The notes under the pieces were generated by a model. The model saw only the letters and a list, made by a program, of their open reading frames with translations. It was not told where the DNA came from and searched no databases. This document shows positions 14,397-23,858 of a DNA stretch of 38,035 nt, piece by piece. This stretch comes from an uncultured Prochlorococcus sp. (GTDB taxonomy: Bacteria; Cyanobacteriota; Cyanobacteriia; PCC-6307; Cyanobiaceae). The DNA is taken from positions 1 to 38,035 of the forward strand of contig CACNSV010000002.1 in the NCBI GenBank assembly GCA_902623195.1. Direction: 5' to 3'. Within the stretch, counting starts at the first letter, position 1. Each line of letters opens with the position of its first letter. Made by a program: the position numbers and the translations under genes.

Positions 14397-15359
14397 ATGA
14401 AGATTCTGTTAGTTGGTGCTACTGGTACTCTTGGGAGACAAATAGCTAAAAAGGCTGTTGAAGAAAGTCATGAAGTTAGATGCATAGTTAGAAACCCTAG
14501 GAAAGCATCCTTCTTGCAAGAATGGGGTTGTGAATTAACAAAGGGCGATTTACTTATAAAGGATGATATTAGTTATGCACTTCAGGATATTGATGCAGTT
14601 ATAGATGCTGCTACATGTAGGCCAGATGATAGTAAAAGTATTTATGAGACTGATTGGGAAGGAAAACTAAACCTTTTTAATGAATGTGAAAAAAAAGGTG
14701 TAAAAAGAATTATTTTCTTTTCCCTACTCCTTACTGAAGAATTTAGAAATGTACCTTTGATGGATGTTAAATTTTGCACTGAAAAACTATTAGAAAAATC
14801 ACAATTTAATTACACCATCTTTAAATGTGCTGCTTTCATGCAAGGAGTTATTGGTCAATTTGCAATACCCATTTTAGATAGTCAAGCAGTTTGGATGAGT
14901 GGTGCACCTACAAAAATCGCTTATATAAATACTCAGGATATGGCGAATATTATTGTTTCCTCTATTGATAATATTAATACATATAAATTGTCACTTCCAC
15001 TTGTTGGACCAAAAGCTTGGAATCCAAATGAAATAATTTCATTGTGTGAAAAATATAGTAATAAAAAAGCAAAAATCTTTAGAGTTGCTGATTTTATAAT
15101 TAAAGCGACTCAGTCTGCCGTTTCTTTTTTTGAAGACTCTTTAAATATTTCAGAGAGGCTTGCCTTCGCTGAAGTAACTAGTAGTGGTAAGGAATTAAAC
15201 GCTGATATGTCAAAAACTCTTGAATTGCTTGAGATGAAAATTTCTGATATGACTTCTCTCGATAATTATTTAAAAGAATATTACGAGCAAATTCTAAAGA
15301 GATTGAAAGAAATGGAAGTAGACCTAGATATAGAAGAGAAGAAAAGATTACCCTTTTAA
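14397..15359 (+). CDS. ycf39: Ycf39/HCF244-type NAD(P)-binding photosystem II assembly factor
   Basis: A 320-residue atypical short-chain dehydrogenase. The N-terminal dinucleotide motif is 'LLVGATGTLGRQI' (residues 4-16), followed by the NmrA-like Rossmann domain and 'AATCRPDD'. Length and sequence match cyanobacterial Ycf39 and plant HCF244, which work with high-light-inducible proteins to deliver chlorophyll to newly made D1 during photosystem II assembly. The C-terminus has a charged helix. It is preceded by petM; its presence within 3 kb of psbDC and ycf4 groups several photosynthetic assembly genes. The start ATG directly precedes the nucleotide-binding strand, as usual. Confidence 0.92.
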   Translation: MKILLVGATGTLGRQIAKKAVEESHEVRCIVRNPRKASFLQEWGCELTKGDLLIKDDISYALQDIDAVIDAATCRPDDSKSIYETDWEGKLNLFNECEKKGVKRIIFFSLLLTEEFRNVPLMDVKFCTEKLLEKSQFNYTIFKCAAFMQGVIGQFAIPILDSQAVWMSGAPTKIAYINTQDMANIIVSSIDNINTYKLSLPLVGPKAWNPNEIISLCEKYSNKKAKIFRVADFIIKATQSAVSFFEDSLNISERLAFAEVTSSGKELNADMSKTLELLEMKISDMTSLDNYLKEYYEQILKRLKEMEVDLDIEEKKRLPF

Positions 15360-15412
15360 AAGTTGCATTAATATAAATATATAGTATATTTGTACTAATT
15401 ATATTATTAACA

Positions 15413-15628
15413 TTGTCGATTTCTAAGTCAAAAAATCTTGAGAGAAGATTGAATCTTCTTGCTGAAGAGGCCACTTCAGAGTTAAATAAAGTGTGCGAGT
15501 CATCTCTTTGGGAAACATTAGGCTTCGTTTATTTTGATCAATTAGAGAGTAATGATAAAATTGCTAAAGCAAATTTTTATTATGGTCAACTAAAAACCAT
15601 AAATGAAATAAAATTATTTTCTAAATAA
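15413..15628 (+). CDS. Small conserved-type protein, function unknown
   Basis: A 71-residue soluble protein I cannot assign. It is mostly helical and charged ('KSKNLERRLNLLAEEATSEL' at the N-terminus), with one Cys (C28) and no signal peptide or membrane helix. The start would be TTG at 15413, since no ATG is available in frame. It lies between ycf39 and infA on the same strand, 53 bases after ycf39. It looks more like a real gene than a chance ORF because its amino-acid composition and position fit, but support is modest. Confidence 0.6.
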   Translation: MSISKSKNLERRLNLLAEEATSELNKVCESSLWETLGFVYFDQLESNDKIAKANFYYGQLKTINEIKLFSK

Positions 15629-15721
15629 ATAAACTCGTTATATTTAATTATTATTATTACTATCTAAGACAAATATGTGAATTTTTTTCTGATAGTATAT
15701 TAAATAGTAATTTGTATCTTA

Positions 15722-15991
15722 ATGATTGAGACTTCAGGTGTAATAGAAAAGGAACAAGGTAATGGTTTTTATCTAGTTACTCTTGAGCAACCTGAAGGCC
15801 ATCAGTGTTTATGTAGGGCTGCTGGAAAATTAACAAAATTTAGAATAAAGCTCCTCGCAGGTGATAAAGTATTAGTTGAAATAAGTCCTTACGATCTGAC
15901 TAGAGGTAGAATTACATATAGAGAGAGAAATGCTGGTGGAAATTCAAGACCTTCTGGATCGAAACAGAATAATACGAAAAAGAATAAATAA
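15722..15991 (+). CDS. infA: Translation initiation factor IF-1
   Basis: An 89-residue S1/OB-fold protein. The signature runs 'GVIEKEQGNGFYLVTLE', 'AAGKLTKFRIKLLAGDKVLVEISPYDLTRGRITYR'. IF-1 binds the A site of the 30S subunit during initiation. The C-terminus carries an extra Ser/Asn/Lys-rich tail of about 20 residues beyond the fold, common in cyanobacterial IF-1. It is convergent with the NTRC gene, ten bases away, with no hairpin terminator between them. Confidence 0.93.
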   Translation: MIETSGVIEKEQGNGFYLVTLEQPEGHQCLCRAAGKLTKFRIKLLAGDKVLVEISPYDLTRGRITYRERNAGGNSRPSGSKQNNTKKNK

Positions 15992-16001
15992 ATTTTATAA
16001 T

Positions 16002-17378
16002 TTATTTAATTAAAGTTTTAATAGCGTCTTTAAATTCGCTTCTTTGCTTTACACCTTTCCATTCTCTTTTTAGAAGTTTGTCTTTGAAAAGTTGAACAGT
16101 TGGAGTTCCATTTATACCTGCTTGTTTCGCAATTTCTTGATCTTTATCTATGTCTATTTCAATACCTTGAACTTCACCATTTAGTTCATTTATAACTCTT
16201 TTTAATTGGGGTTTTAAGACATGGCATGGACCACAACTAGGAGAACTAAAGATTACTAAAATAGGTTTTGAACTCTCATGATAAAGTTTTCTTAATGCAT
16301 AACTCCCTTTTTGCCATTGAGAATCAAAGTCAAAAGTTTCTTCATTTGTTTCTTCCTCTCGTTCTTTTAAAGATTCTGCTTTTTCAGGCTCTGGTTGTTC
16401 TCTTTTAATTGTAATTGATAACTCTTTTTCAGTAAGCCATCTTTCTGCAGCTAATGCTGCCATACATCCACTCCCAGCAGCAGTTACCCCTTGCCTCCAT
16501 TCAGAGTCAGCTACATCTCCAGCGGCGAAAATTCCTTCTAAAGAAGTTTCAGGTCTCCCAGGTTTACATTCTATGTAACCTTTTTCATCAATTGATATTT
16601 GTTTATTTAGAAAACTTGTATTAGGTGTATGTCCGATTGCATAAAAAAGGCCTTTTACTTCAATTTCTTTATTGATTGAATTATTACCATCCACTCTTAT
16701 TTTCTCTAACCAATCGTTTCCAATCGCTTCTAAAACGGAAGTATTCCAATGGATTGTTATTTTGGAATTAGCCAAAACTCTATCTGCCATGGCTGCACTT
16801 GCTTTCAATTTATTTGATCTCACTATCAAATGAACTTTGCTTCCATATTTGGTGAGGTAGGCAGCTTCTTCACAAGCCGAATCACCTCCACCTACAACTG
16901 CTAACTCAGCGTCTCTAAATTGAGGAGTTGCTCCATCACAAATTGCACAAGCACTTATCCCTTTGCTCCAAAAAAGCTGTTCATTTAAAATTCCTAATCT
17001 ATTAGCACTCGCGCCTGTGGCGATAATAATTGAATTCGCCTTGATTTCACCTTCAAGTGTTTTTATTTCAAAAGGCCTTTTCGTGACATCAATAGAATTT
17101 ACATCGCTTTCAATAAGTTTTGTTCCCCACCTTACAGCTTGCGCTTTCATTAAATCCATTAATTCTGGACCCATGACACCATCAGGAAAACCTGGATAGT
17201 TTTCAACAAAAGTAGTAGTCATTAACTGGCCTCCTGGAATTCCTCCTGAAGAGAAGCCTGTTACAAGTAATGGTTGTAAATTAGCTCTAGAAGCGTAAAT
17301 CGCTGCTGTATAACCAGCAGGACCAGATCCTATAATAACGAGATTCTCTATAGTAGAATTAATATCCGACTTATTCAT
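16002..17378 (-). CDS. trxB: NADPH-thioredoxin reductase with C-terminal thioredoxin domain (NTRC)
   Basis: A 458-residue fusion. Residues 10-315 are a low-molecular-weight thioredoxin reductase: FAD motif 'IIGSGPAGYTAA', redox pair C144/C147 in 'CAICDG', NADPH motif 'VVGGGDSACEEA' and 'GIFAAGDV'. After an acidic linker (residues 328-352), residues 355-458 are a thioredoxin domain with active site C382/C385 in 'SSPSCGPCHVLKP', where plant NTRC has a similar CGPC. NTRC passes electrons from NADPH to 2-Cys peroxiredoxins and helps tune carbon metabolism and oxidative protection. All four redox cysteines are present, so it should be active. Confidence 0.94.
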   Translation of the reverse strand: MNKSDINSTIENLVIIGSGPAGYTAAIYASRANLQPLLVTGFSSGGIPGGQLMTTTFVENYPGFPDGVMGPELMDLMKAQAVRWGTKLIESDVNSIDVTKRPFEIKTLEGEIKANSIIIATGASANRLGILNEQLFWSKGISACAICDGATPQFRDAELAVVGGGDSACEEAAYLTKYGSKVHLIVRSNKLKASAAMADRVLANSKITIHWNTSVLEAIGNDWLEKIRVDGNNSINKEIEVKGLFYAIGHTPNTSFLNKQISIDEKGYIECKPGRPETSLEGIFAAGDVADSEWRQGVTAAGSGCMAALAAERWLTEKELSITIKREQPEPEKAESLKEREEETNEETFDFDSQWQKGSYALRKLYHESSKPILVIFSSPSCGPCHVLKPQLKRVINELNGEVQGIEIDIDKDQEIAKQAGINGTPTVQLFKDKLLKREWKGVKQRSEFKDAIKTLIK

Positions 17379-17448
17379 TTAGTATTTTTAAATTATCTAT
17401 TTATTCTAATTATTAAATTTATAAATTATTAATTTTTACGAAAAATAT

Positions 17449-17679
17449 TTAATTTTCTTCTCTAATTTTTTTGTCAAGCAATTTATTCAAATTCTTTGGG
17501 AAATTCAATACACAATCTGAAAAGTTTCTGCTATCTTGTCCCATGTTTACTATCCATTCTCTAAATTCTTCCGCGATTGCATAACTGTCTTCATATTTTT
17601 CCAAACTATCCATCACTGTTATCCTATTAGAGGCCCAGCACGTAGCAATATCGATTCTCCTTCTGTGGAAATTTTCCAT
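17449..17679 (-). CDS. Small soluble protein, function unknown
   Basis: A 76-residue protein with no signal peptide or membrane helix. The N-terminus is basic ('MENFHRRRIDIATCW'), the middle acidic and helical ('SLEKYEDSYAIAEEFREWI'), and the tail is Lys-rich. C14 and C56 are the only cysteines. I do not recognise a family. It starts with ATG at 17679, 69 bases upstream of NTRC on the same strand, so it may share that transcript. Evidence for a real gene is composition, ATG start and neighbourhood. Confidence 0.6.
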   Translation of the reverse strand: MENFHRRRIDIATCWASNRITVMDSLEKYEDSYAIAEEFREWIVNMGQDSRNFSDCVLNFPKNLNKLLDKKIREEN

Positions 17680-17825
17680 ACTAAAAAGATTGTTTAATAT
17701 AGAAAAGCATATTTTCTTGATGAATTATTGTTAAATAAGGTACAACTTTGTACTAATAAACAATAACTTTAGGTTTTTTTAATATTTCAAGCTTAAAATT
17801 TCATTTTGCTGAAAAATTTATAAAT

Positions 17826-18404
17826 TTATACTGCTTCTGTATGATTCATCAATAACCTCTCAACTTCCTCAAAACCTTCATTAGCTGAATTAAATGCTAA
17901 TTCTTCGCTGATCCTTTCTTCAGAGATCAATTTTGATGATAATTTTTTTAATAAATCTTGTTTCCTATCTCTTAATGAGTTAATTATTTCTTCTTCAATA
18001 ATAGTTTTTATGGCTTTTGAAATTAATTTTTTATCATTGGCCTCCTCAAAAGTCCCTTGTACTAATTCTTGTATAAATAATCTATGAACTTCGCTGCTTC
18101 TAAGGAAACTTTCAGTTGCGTTAATAATTCCTTCAACAAGTGCTTCATCTGGTTCGGAATCATTCTCGGCCAATTTAAATTCCCAATCTAAATGGCGTCT
18201 TTGCCAGCCAGAGGAATGGAGACTTGGCATAACTGTTTGGGAATATGTATCTACTGACATTTCATAGATTCTCTCAGCTAATTTTTCGCACCATTCTCTT
18301 CCATGACTCTGAAGATTTTTTTGCATAGCCTGTCTTGGCACGGCATGACCTCCATGATGACTATGACATACGCCATCTGGGCACTCAATAGCTTTTATAC
18401 TCAT
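17826..18404 (-). CDS. Helical protein with a Cys/His-rich N-terminus, function unknown
   Basis: A 192-residue protein. The first 20 residues hold C8, C13, H14, H16, H17 and H20 ('ECPDGVCHSHHGGH'), a plausible metal-binding cluster. The remaining 170 residues appear fully alpha-helical and acidic, with no membrane segment or signal peptide. There is no enzyme motif I can name. It starts with ATG and is divergent from pntA1 across 128 bases, and lies upstream of the small 17449-17679 gene. Possible metal binding (zinc, nickel or iron) is inference from the N-terminus only. Confidence 0.7.
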   Translation of the reverse strand: MSIKAIECPDGVCHSHHGGHAVPRQAMQKNLQSHGREWCEKLAERIYEMSVDTYSQTVMPSLHSSGWQRRHLDWEFKLAENDSEPDEALVEGIINATESFLRSSEVHRLFIQELVQGTFEEANDKKLISKAIKTIIEEEIINSLRDRKQDLLKKLSSKLISEERISEELAFNSANEGFEEVERLLMNHTEAV

Positions 18405-18532
18405 TAGATTAAATATTCTATATACTTTCTTGATAGCTAATTTTTAAAAAAAAGAAAATATATCTTTAATAAAATTTCTAAGACTTTTGATTGAAATCAA
18501 TATATCCTTAAGGTGTCTAAAAAATTCTTAAA

Positions 18533-19675
18533 TTGACAAAAATTTTAATACCAATCGAGACTTCAATTGGAGAAAGAAGAGTTTCAGCGACTCCAGAAAC
18601 TGTAAAAAAATTAAAAAACCTTGGGTGTGAAGTATATATTGAAAAATCAGCAGGAGAACTATCAGGGTTTAAAGACTTTTCTTATGAAGAAAGTGGAGCA
18701 AAAATTTTTACTGAACAAGATTTTAATCTTTGGAAAGAAGTTGATATTATCTTTTGTATTCATTGTCCAGATTATGAAAAGTTAAATAAATTAAAAGAAG
18801 GTTGTTTAATTATCGGATTGCTAAATCCTTTCAATAATAAAGATCTTTTAAATTTATTATCTGATCTGAAATTATCAGCAATAGCATTAGAGCTATTACC
18901 CAGAATAAGTAGGGCTCAATCCTCAGATGTACTTTCTTCTCAAGCAAATATAGCTGGTTATAAATCAGTTTTATTAGCTGCAAGTGAATTGGACAGATAT
19001 TTTCCAATGCTAATGACTGCGGCAGGAACTGTTCAACCTGCAAAAGTAGTTGTTCTTGGGGGTGGAGTGGCCGGCTTGCAAGCTGTAGCTACTGCAAAAA
19101 GACTAGGTGCTTTGGTTTTTGTTTCTGATATTAGACCAGCTGTAAAAGAGCAAGTCGAGTCACTGGGTGCAAAATTTATTAATTTACCAGACATCGATGA
19201 AAAGCCTACAGAATCAGGAGGATATGCTAAAGCTGTTTCAACAAAATTTCTTGAAGAGCAAAGAGAAATTCTATCTAAACATTTATCAGAAGCAGATGTA
19301 GCGATCTGTACTGCTCAAGTTCTTGGTAAGAAGGCTCCAATATTAATTAATGAGAAAATGTTGGAGAATATGAGACCTGGTTCTGTAGTTGTAGATTTAG
19401 CAGTTGATCAAGGTGGTAATTGTGTACACACTAAGCGAAATGAAACAGTAATTAAAAATGGAGTCAAACTTATTGGTGCCTCTGAACTTCCTGCTTCAGT
19501 TCCCTATCATGCAAGTAGTTTGTATTCAAAAAATTTAATTTCATTAATAACTCCATTTATAAACAATGGGATTTTAAATATTAATAAGAATGATGAAATT
19601 ATCTTAGGTTGTTTAATAAGCGATAAAGGAGCTATCCTTCAAGAAAAAGTTTTTGAAATCGGAGGGAGTAATTAG
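18533..19675 (+). CDS. pntA: NAD(P) transhydrogenase alpha subunit, part 1 (NAD-binding domain)
   Basis: A 380-residue domain-I subunit of the proton-translocating transhydrogenase, which converts NADH and NADP+ to NAD+ and NADPH using the proton gradient. It contains the mobile-loop signature 'RAQSSDVLSSQANIAGY' and a Rossmann motif G176-x-G-x2-G181 ('LGGGVAGLQAV'). The start is TTG at 18533; it gives the normal 'TKILIPIETSIGERRV' N-terminus. In this organism the alpha subunit is split, as in many cyanobacteria and alpha-proteobacteria: the membrane part is the next gene, two bases away, preceded by a GGAGGGAG ribosome binding site. The three genes form an operon. Confidence 0.95.
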   Translation: MTKILIPIETSIGERRVSATPETVKKLKNLGCEVYIEKSAGELSGFKDFSYEESGAKIFTEQDFNLWKEVDIIFCIHCPDYEKLNKLKEGCLIIGLLNPFNNKDLLNLLSDLKLSAIALELLPRISRAQSSDVLSSQANIAGYKSVLLAASELDRYFPMLMTAAGTVQPAKVVVLGGGVAGLQAVATAKRLGALVFVSDIRPAVKEQVESLGAKFINLPDIDEKPTESGGYAKAVSTKFLEEQREILSKHLSEADVAICTAQVLGKKAPILINEKMLENMRPGSVVVDLAVDQGGNCVHTKRNETVIKNGVKLIGASELPASVPYHASSLYSKNLISLITPFINNGILNINKNDEIILGCLISDKGAILQEKVFEIGGSN

Positions 19676-19677
19676 AA

Positions 19678-19974
19678 ATGGATTTTTCGCAAGCATTTTG
19701 GGTCTTATTGCTTGGAAGTCTTTTAGGTTTAGAACTAATAGGCAAAGTGCCTCCCACTTTACATACCCCTTTAATGAGTGGAGCTAATGCTATATCAGGA
19801 ATAACCATGCTTGCAGCATTGACTTTAATAATTACAGCTAAGAATAATTTACCTCTATTGATAATAGGATCAATTTCACTCGGATTTGCTCTATTTAATG
19901 TTGTTGGAGGATTTGTAGTCACAGATAGGATGTTGGCAATGTTTAATCGTAAACCCTCAAAAAAATTAAAATAA
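19678..19974 (+). CDS. pntA2: NAD(P) transhydrogenase alpha subunit, part 2 (membrane segment)
   Basis: A 98-residue membrane protein with three predicted helices (roughly residues 5-22, 35-56, 61-80) that form part of the proton channel domain II of the transhydrogenase. The signature 'HTPLMSGANAISGI' is the conserved alpha2 sequence. The ATG lies two bases after the pntA1 stop. The following pntB begins four bases after its stop. Confidence 0.95.
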   Translation: MDFSQAFWVLLLGSLLGLELIGKVPPTLHTPLMSGANAISGITMLAALTLIITAKNNLPLLIIGSISLGFALFNVVGGFVVTDRMLAMFNRKPSKKLK

Positions 19975-19978
19975 AAAA

Positions 19979-21397
19979 ATGAATGTTTCATTAATTCAGT
20001 CTTTTATTAATCTTATTGCAGTATTACTTTTAGCTTTAGGTATTAAAGGATTATCAAAAGTTAGATCAGCTAAAGAAGCAAATAGACTCGCTGCATTTGC
20101 AATGTTTCTATCAATAATTGGTCTTCTTACATATTATCTAGGAAAACCTGGTGAGGGGATCACTCAACAATCATGGTTATGGATAATAATAGGTACATTC
20201 ATAGGAAGTTTATTGGGAGCAATTCTTGCAAAAAGAGTTCCCATGACATCTATGCCTGAAACTGTTGCATTATTTAATGGTTGTGGTGGAATGTCATCTC
20301 TTTTAGTTGCAATTGGAGTTATATTTTTTCAAAGAAATGAAACTTTTATTCAAGATATTTCAATTTTGATTTCTATATTTGTAGGTTCAATTACCTTCTC
20401 TGGTTCAATTATTGCGATGGCAAAATTGCAAGGATGGCTTTCTACTCCATCATGGACACAAAGTAAAATAAGACATTTAATAAACATATCGATTGCAATA
20501 ATTTCTTTAGTTGCTTTTTTGAATTTAATTCAATCTGTTAATACTTCTACAATCTGGCTTTTAGTTATTTCTTCGACAATATTAGGAATTGGTGTCACTT
20601 TACCAATTGGTGGTGCAGATATGCCTGTAGTTATCTCATTGCTTAATAGTTATTCCGGAATCGCCGCAGCTGCCGCAGGTTTTGTTGTTGGGAGTCAACT
20701 TCTAATTGTCGCTGGTGCAATGGTTGGTGCTGCAGGGTTGATACTCACTCAGGTAATGTGCAAAGGTATGAATCGATCACTTGTTTCTGTTTTATTTGGT
20801 GGGACGTTATCTTCTCAGAGTAAGAAGTTAGATAGTGGAGGAGAATATAAAAATATAACTTCTTGCAGTGTAGAAGAATGTGCTCTTACATTGGAAGCGG
20901 CAAATAAAGTAATTATAGTTCCTGGTTATGGTTTAGCCGTCGCTCAAGCTCAGCATACTCTTAGGGAGGTAGCAAAGATATTAGAGCAAAATGATATTGA
21001 TGTTTCATATGCGATCCATCCTGTAGCAGGGAGGATGCCAGGTCATATGAATGTATTACTTGCGGAAGCTGATGTTCCATATGAACAGTTAAAAGAAATG
21101 GACAATATAAATCCAGATTTTCCTGCAACCGATGTTGTATTAGTTCTTGGAGCGAATGACGTCGTTAATCCCCAGGCAAAAAGTGATCAAAATTCACCTT
21201 TATATGGAATGCCAGTTTTGGATGTTCAGGAGGCAAGAACTGTTTTTGTAATAAAAAGAGGGATGAGTGCAGGGTACTCCGGTATTAAAAATGATTTGTT
21301 TGATTTACCGAATACTTCAATGGTATTTGGAGATGCGAAACAAGTACTTAGTGAATTAATGGCTGAATTAAAGGAATTAGGAGTAGGTGCAAAGTAG
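19979..21397 (+). CDS. pntB: NAD(P) transhydrogenase beta subunit
   Basis: A 472-residue subunit: the first 270 residues form several membrane helices of the proton channel, and residues 290-472 are the NADP(H)-binding domain III. Visible signatures are 'VPGYGLAVAQAQH', 'HPVAGRMPGHMNVLLAEA' and 'LVLGANDVVNPQAK'. With the two alpha parts it makes an intact enzyme, likely in the plasma or thylakoid membrane, supplying NADPH without photosynthetic electron flow. A YheT-type hydrolase gene overlaps its last 11 bases. Confidence 0.96.
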   Translation: MNVSLIQSFINLIAVLLLALGIKGLSKVRSAKEANRLAAFAMFLSIIGLLTYYLGKPGEGITQQSWLWIIIGTFIGSLLGAILAKRVPMTSMPETVALFNGCGGMSSLLVAIGVIFFQRNETFIQDISILISIFVGSITFSGSIIAMAKLQGWLSTPSWTQSKIRHLINISIAIISLVAFLNLIQSVNTSTIWLLVISSTILGIGVTLPIGGADMPVVISLLNSYSGIAAAAAGFVVGSQLLIVAGAMVGAAGLILTQVMCKGMNRSLVSVLFGGTLSSQSKKLDSGGEYKNITSCSVEECALTLEAANKVIIVPGYGLAVAQAQHTLREVAKILEQNDIDVSYAIHPVAGRMPGHMNVLLAEADVPYEQLKEMDNINPDFPATDVVLVLGANDVVNPQAKSDQNSPLYGMPVLDVQEARTVFVIKRGMSAGYSGIKNDLFDLPNTSMVFGDAKQVLSELMAELKELGVGAK

Positions 21398-22499
21398 AAA
21401 AAGTAAATCAATAAAATTCAATACTTTAGAACTAGAAAACTTTAGGCAAAGGTTCCCTTGGATAGGAGGTGATCTTCAAACTATTAGAGATTCATTTTGT
21501 TTGGACTTTAAAATAACTACTAAAGTAGAAAAAGTTTTTATCCCGGTAGATAATTTATTATCAGATAAATCTAATAAAGATTATCTTTTAGGCTTTTTAG
21601 AATTTCCTGAAAATAATAAATTTAGGGGCTTAGTAGTTGTTACTCATGGATTAGGTGGTTCAACCAAAAGATTTGGTTTAAAAAGAATATCTAAGAAACT
21701 TTTAAATAACGGATTTGTTATCTGTAAATTAAATTTGAGAGGAGCTGGATCAGGAAGATATTTAACTAATAGTAATTATTCAGCAAGATGTTCGAAAGAT
21801 ATATTTTCTGCAGTTGAGTTTTTGAAAAATAAGTTTAAAAATGAGATTAATGATTTTAGTTTAAGTAATAATTATTTTCCAATATTTGGTATTGGATTAT
21901 CTCTTGGGGGTACTATTTTTCTTAACGCATGTCTTGATTACGATTGTGATAATAAGAAGAATTTATTTGATGGTCTTGCATGTATAAGTAGTCCACTAGA
22001 TTTATTATCATGTAGTGAATGTATTGATAAACCAAGAAATCTTTTTTATCAAAAATGGTTAATGAGACGTCTAAAAAGGCAGGTTCTCGATAGTGAATTA
22101 ATTAATAAAGATATTCCTTCTCAACAAATTATTAAAAATAAAATAAAAAAAGTAAAAACTATAAGAGAATTTGATAAAGAATTAACTGCACCTAGTTGGG
22201 GATATAAATCAGTTGATGATTATTATTTAAAAGCATCTCCCTTAATTCAATTAAAAACAAGCTCTGAAAAATTACCTCTTTGCCTTTTCATACATGCAAA
22301 GGATGATCCATGGGTTCCATATAAAGCTACCTATGAACTAAGTAAATTATTTAATAAAAATAAAAAAAGAATTTCTATTCTGATAACTGAGAAAGGAGGA
22401 CATAATGGTTTTCACTCACCAAATGGTTGTTGGTCAGATGATGTAGTCAATAAATGGGTAAAATATTCTTGTAATATTATTCAGGAAAATTGTAAATAA
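21387..22499 (+). CDS. YheT-type alpha/beta hydrolase
   Basis: A 370-residue hydrolase of the YheT/ABHD family. The opening 'FRQRFPWIGGDLQTIRD' is the family's N-terminal signature. The catalytic set appears as S172 ('GIGLSLGG'), D306 or D307 ('AKDDPWVP') and H339 ('GGHNGF'), with the oxyanion motif 'THGLGGST' near residue 90. No signal peptide is seen. It starts with GTG at 21387, overlapping pntB by 11 bases in a different frame, so translation is probably coupled and it belongs to the pnt transcript. Substrate unknown; esters or lipids are likely for the family. Confidence 0.88.
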   Translation: MQSRKSKSIKFNTLELENFRQRFPWIGGDLQTIRDSFCLDFKITTKVEKVFIPVDNLLSDKSNKDYLLGFLEFPENNKFRGLVVVTHGLGGSTKRFGLKRISKKLLNNGFVICKLNLRGAGSGRYLTNSNYSARCSKDIFSAVEFLKNKFKNEINDFSLSNNYFPIFGIGLSLGGTIFLNACLDYDCDNKKNLFDGLACISSPLDLLSCSECIDKPRNLFYQKWLMRRLKRQVLDSELINKDIPSQQIIKNKIKKVKTIREFDKELTAPSWGYKSVDDYYLKASPLIQLKTSSEKLPLCLFIHAKDDPWVPYKATYELSKLFNKNKKRISILITEKGGHNGFHSPNGCWSDDVVNKWVKYSCNIIQENCK

Positions 22500-22549
22500 T
22501 TGAATACTTTTTGAATTTCTAAATTGGAAAAGAATAAGGTATTTAGTTA

Positions 22550-23776
22550 TTAAACTTTTATATATTTTGCTCCTTTTCTTATCTCTTCAATAACAAAACT
22601 TCTTGCCCAGTTATCTACCATCAAAATATCCTCTAAGATGGGAGATTTATTATGATCTTTTAAATGCATTTCGCAAGTTTTTTCAATAAACTTGGGAATT
22701 TCTTGGAAAGATATTTTTTCTTTTAGAAATTGTTCTACAGATATTTCATTCGCTGCATTTAATACTGCAGGCATTGTACCTGATTGCATTCCAGCTGAGT
22801 AAGCAAGTTTCATGCAAGGATATTTTAGGTTGTCAGGCTTTCTAAAGGTAAGTTGACCAATATCAGTTAAATTTAATCTTTTCCAATTTGTATTAAATCT
22901 TTCAGGCCAACTCAAAGCATATAAGATTGGTAATTTCATATCAGGCCATCCTAATTGAGCTAATAATGAAGAATCATCTAATTCAATCATTGAGTGGATA
23001 ATACTTTGAGGGTGAATAACAATTTCTATATTTTCGTATGGTGTTCCGAATAGATAATGCGCCTCAATGACTTCTAGTCCTTTGTTCATAAGAGTTGCAG
23101 AATCTACAGTTATTTTTTTACCCATATCCCAATTTGGATGTGAAGTCGCATCTTTAACAGTTACATTTTTTAAATCCTCGATTGCCCAATCTCTAAATGC
23201 CCCTCCAGAAGCTGTTAAATGTATTGCTTTTAAACCTTTTGGGATCTGACCAGTTAAAAAATTTGCAGTTTCATAATTGGGTAATCCTTGCAAGCATTGA
23301 AAAATAGCTGAGTGTTCTGAATCTGCAGGTAAGAGCCTACTTTTATTTTTCTTCAGGGCTGGAATAACAATAGAACCTGCTGCAATTAAAGTTTCTTTAT
23401 TCGCAAGTGCAATATTTTTACTTGCATTAATTGCTGTCATAGTTGGAATTAAACCAGCACAACCTACTATTCCAGTAACTACAGTATCTGCACTGTCCCA
23501 ACCAGCAACAGAACTTATCCCATTTGTCCCACTTAAAATTATTGGAGGTTTTTCTAAATTTAGATTTGAAATATTGTTTTTTAAATCTAATAAGAGATTT
23601 TCATCTTCGATAGCAATAACTTCTGGTTGATGTATTTTTACTTGTTTTGTTAATAATTCTATATTCTTTCCAGCAGAGAGAGCTACAACTTTAAATTTAG
23701 AAGGAAGTTCTTTTACTATTTCAAGGGTTTGAGTTCCTATTGAACCTGTTGAACCAAGTATTGAGATGTATTTCAA
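22550..23776 (-). CDS. dxr: 1-Deoxy-D-xylulose 5-phosphate reductoisomerase
   Basis: A 408-residue enzyme of the MEP isoprenoid pathway that turns 1-deoxyxylulose 5-phosphate into 2-C-methylerythritol 4-phosphate using NADPH. The NADPH motif is 'GSTGSIG' (residues 8-14). Active-site residues match the E. coli set: K127, D152, E154, H213 and E235. The flexible loop is '[23 protein letters not shown]'-like, around residues 213-235. The length is normal. The pathway supplies phytol chains of chlorophyll and carotenoids, so it is essential here. It is the last of a same-strand run after cysS. Confidence 0.97.
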   Translation of the reverse strand: MKYISILGSTGSIGTQTLEIVKELPSKFKVVALSAGKNIELLTKQVKIHQPEVIAIEDENLLLDLKNNISNLNLEKPPIILSGTNGISSVAGWDSADTVVTGIVGCAGLIPTMTAINASKNIALANKETLIAAGSIVIPALKKNKSRLLPADSEHSAIFQCLQGLPNYETANFLTGQIPKGLKAIHLTASGGAFRDWAIEDLKNVTVKDATSHPNWDMGKKITVDSATLMNKGLEVIEAHYLFGTPYENIEIVIHPQSIIHSMIELDDSSLLAQLGWPDMKLPILYALSWPERFNTNWKRLNLTDIGQLTFRKPDNLKYPCMKLAYSAGMQSGTMPAVLNAANEISVEQFLKEKISFQEIPKFIEKTCEMHLKDHNKSPILEDILMVDNWARSFVIEEIRKGAKYIKV

Positions 23777-23858
23777 TTTCCTTTTATATTTCTATTATTT
23801 TCCCACCTTTGGGGTGATTTAAAAAAAATTTTTAAAAAATTGGTTTTTTTCTTAAAAT

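Noticed and set aside
15178..15474. 98-residue minus-strand ORF across the end of ycf39
   Set aside because: It overlaps two better-supported plus-strand genes and has no recognisable domain.
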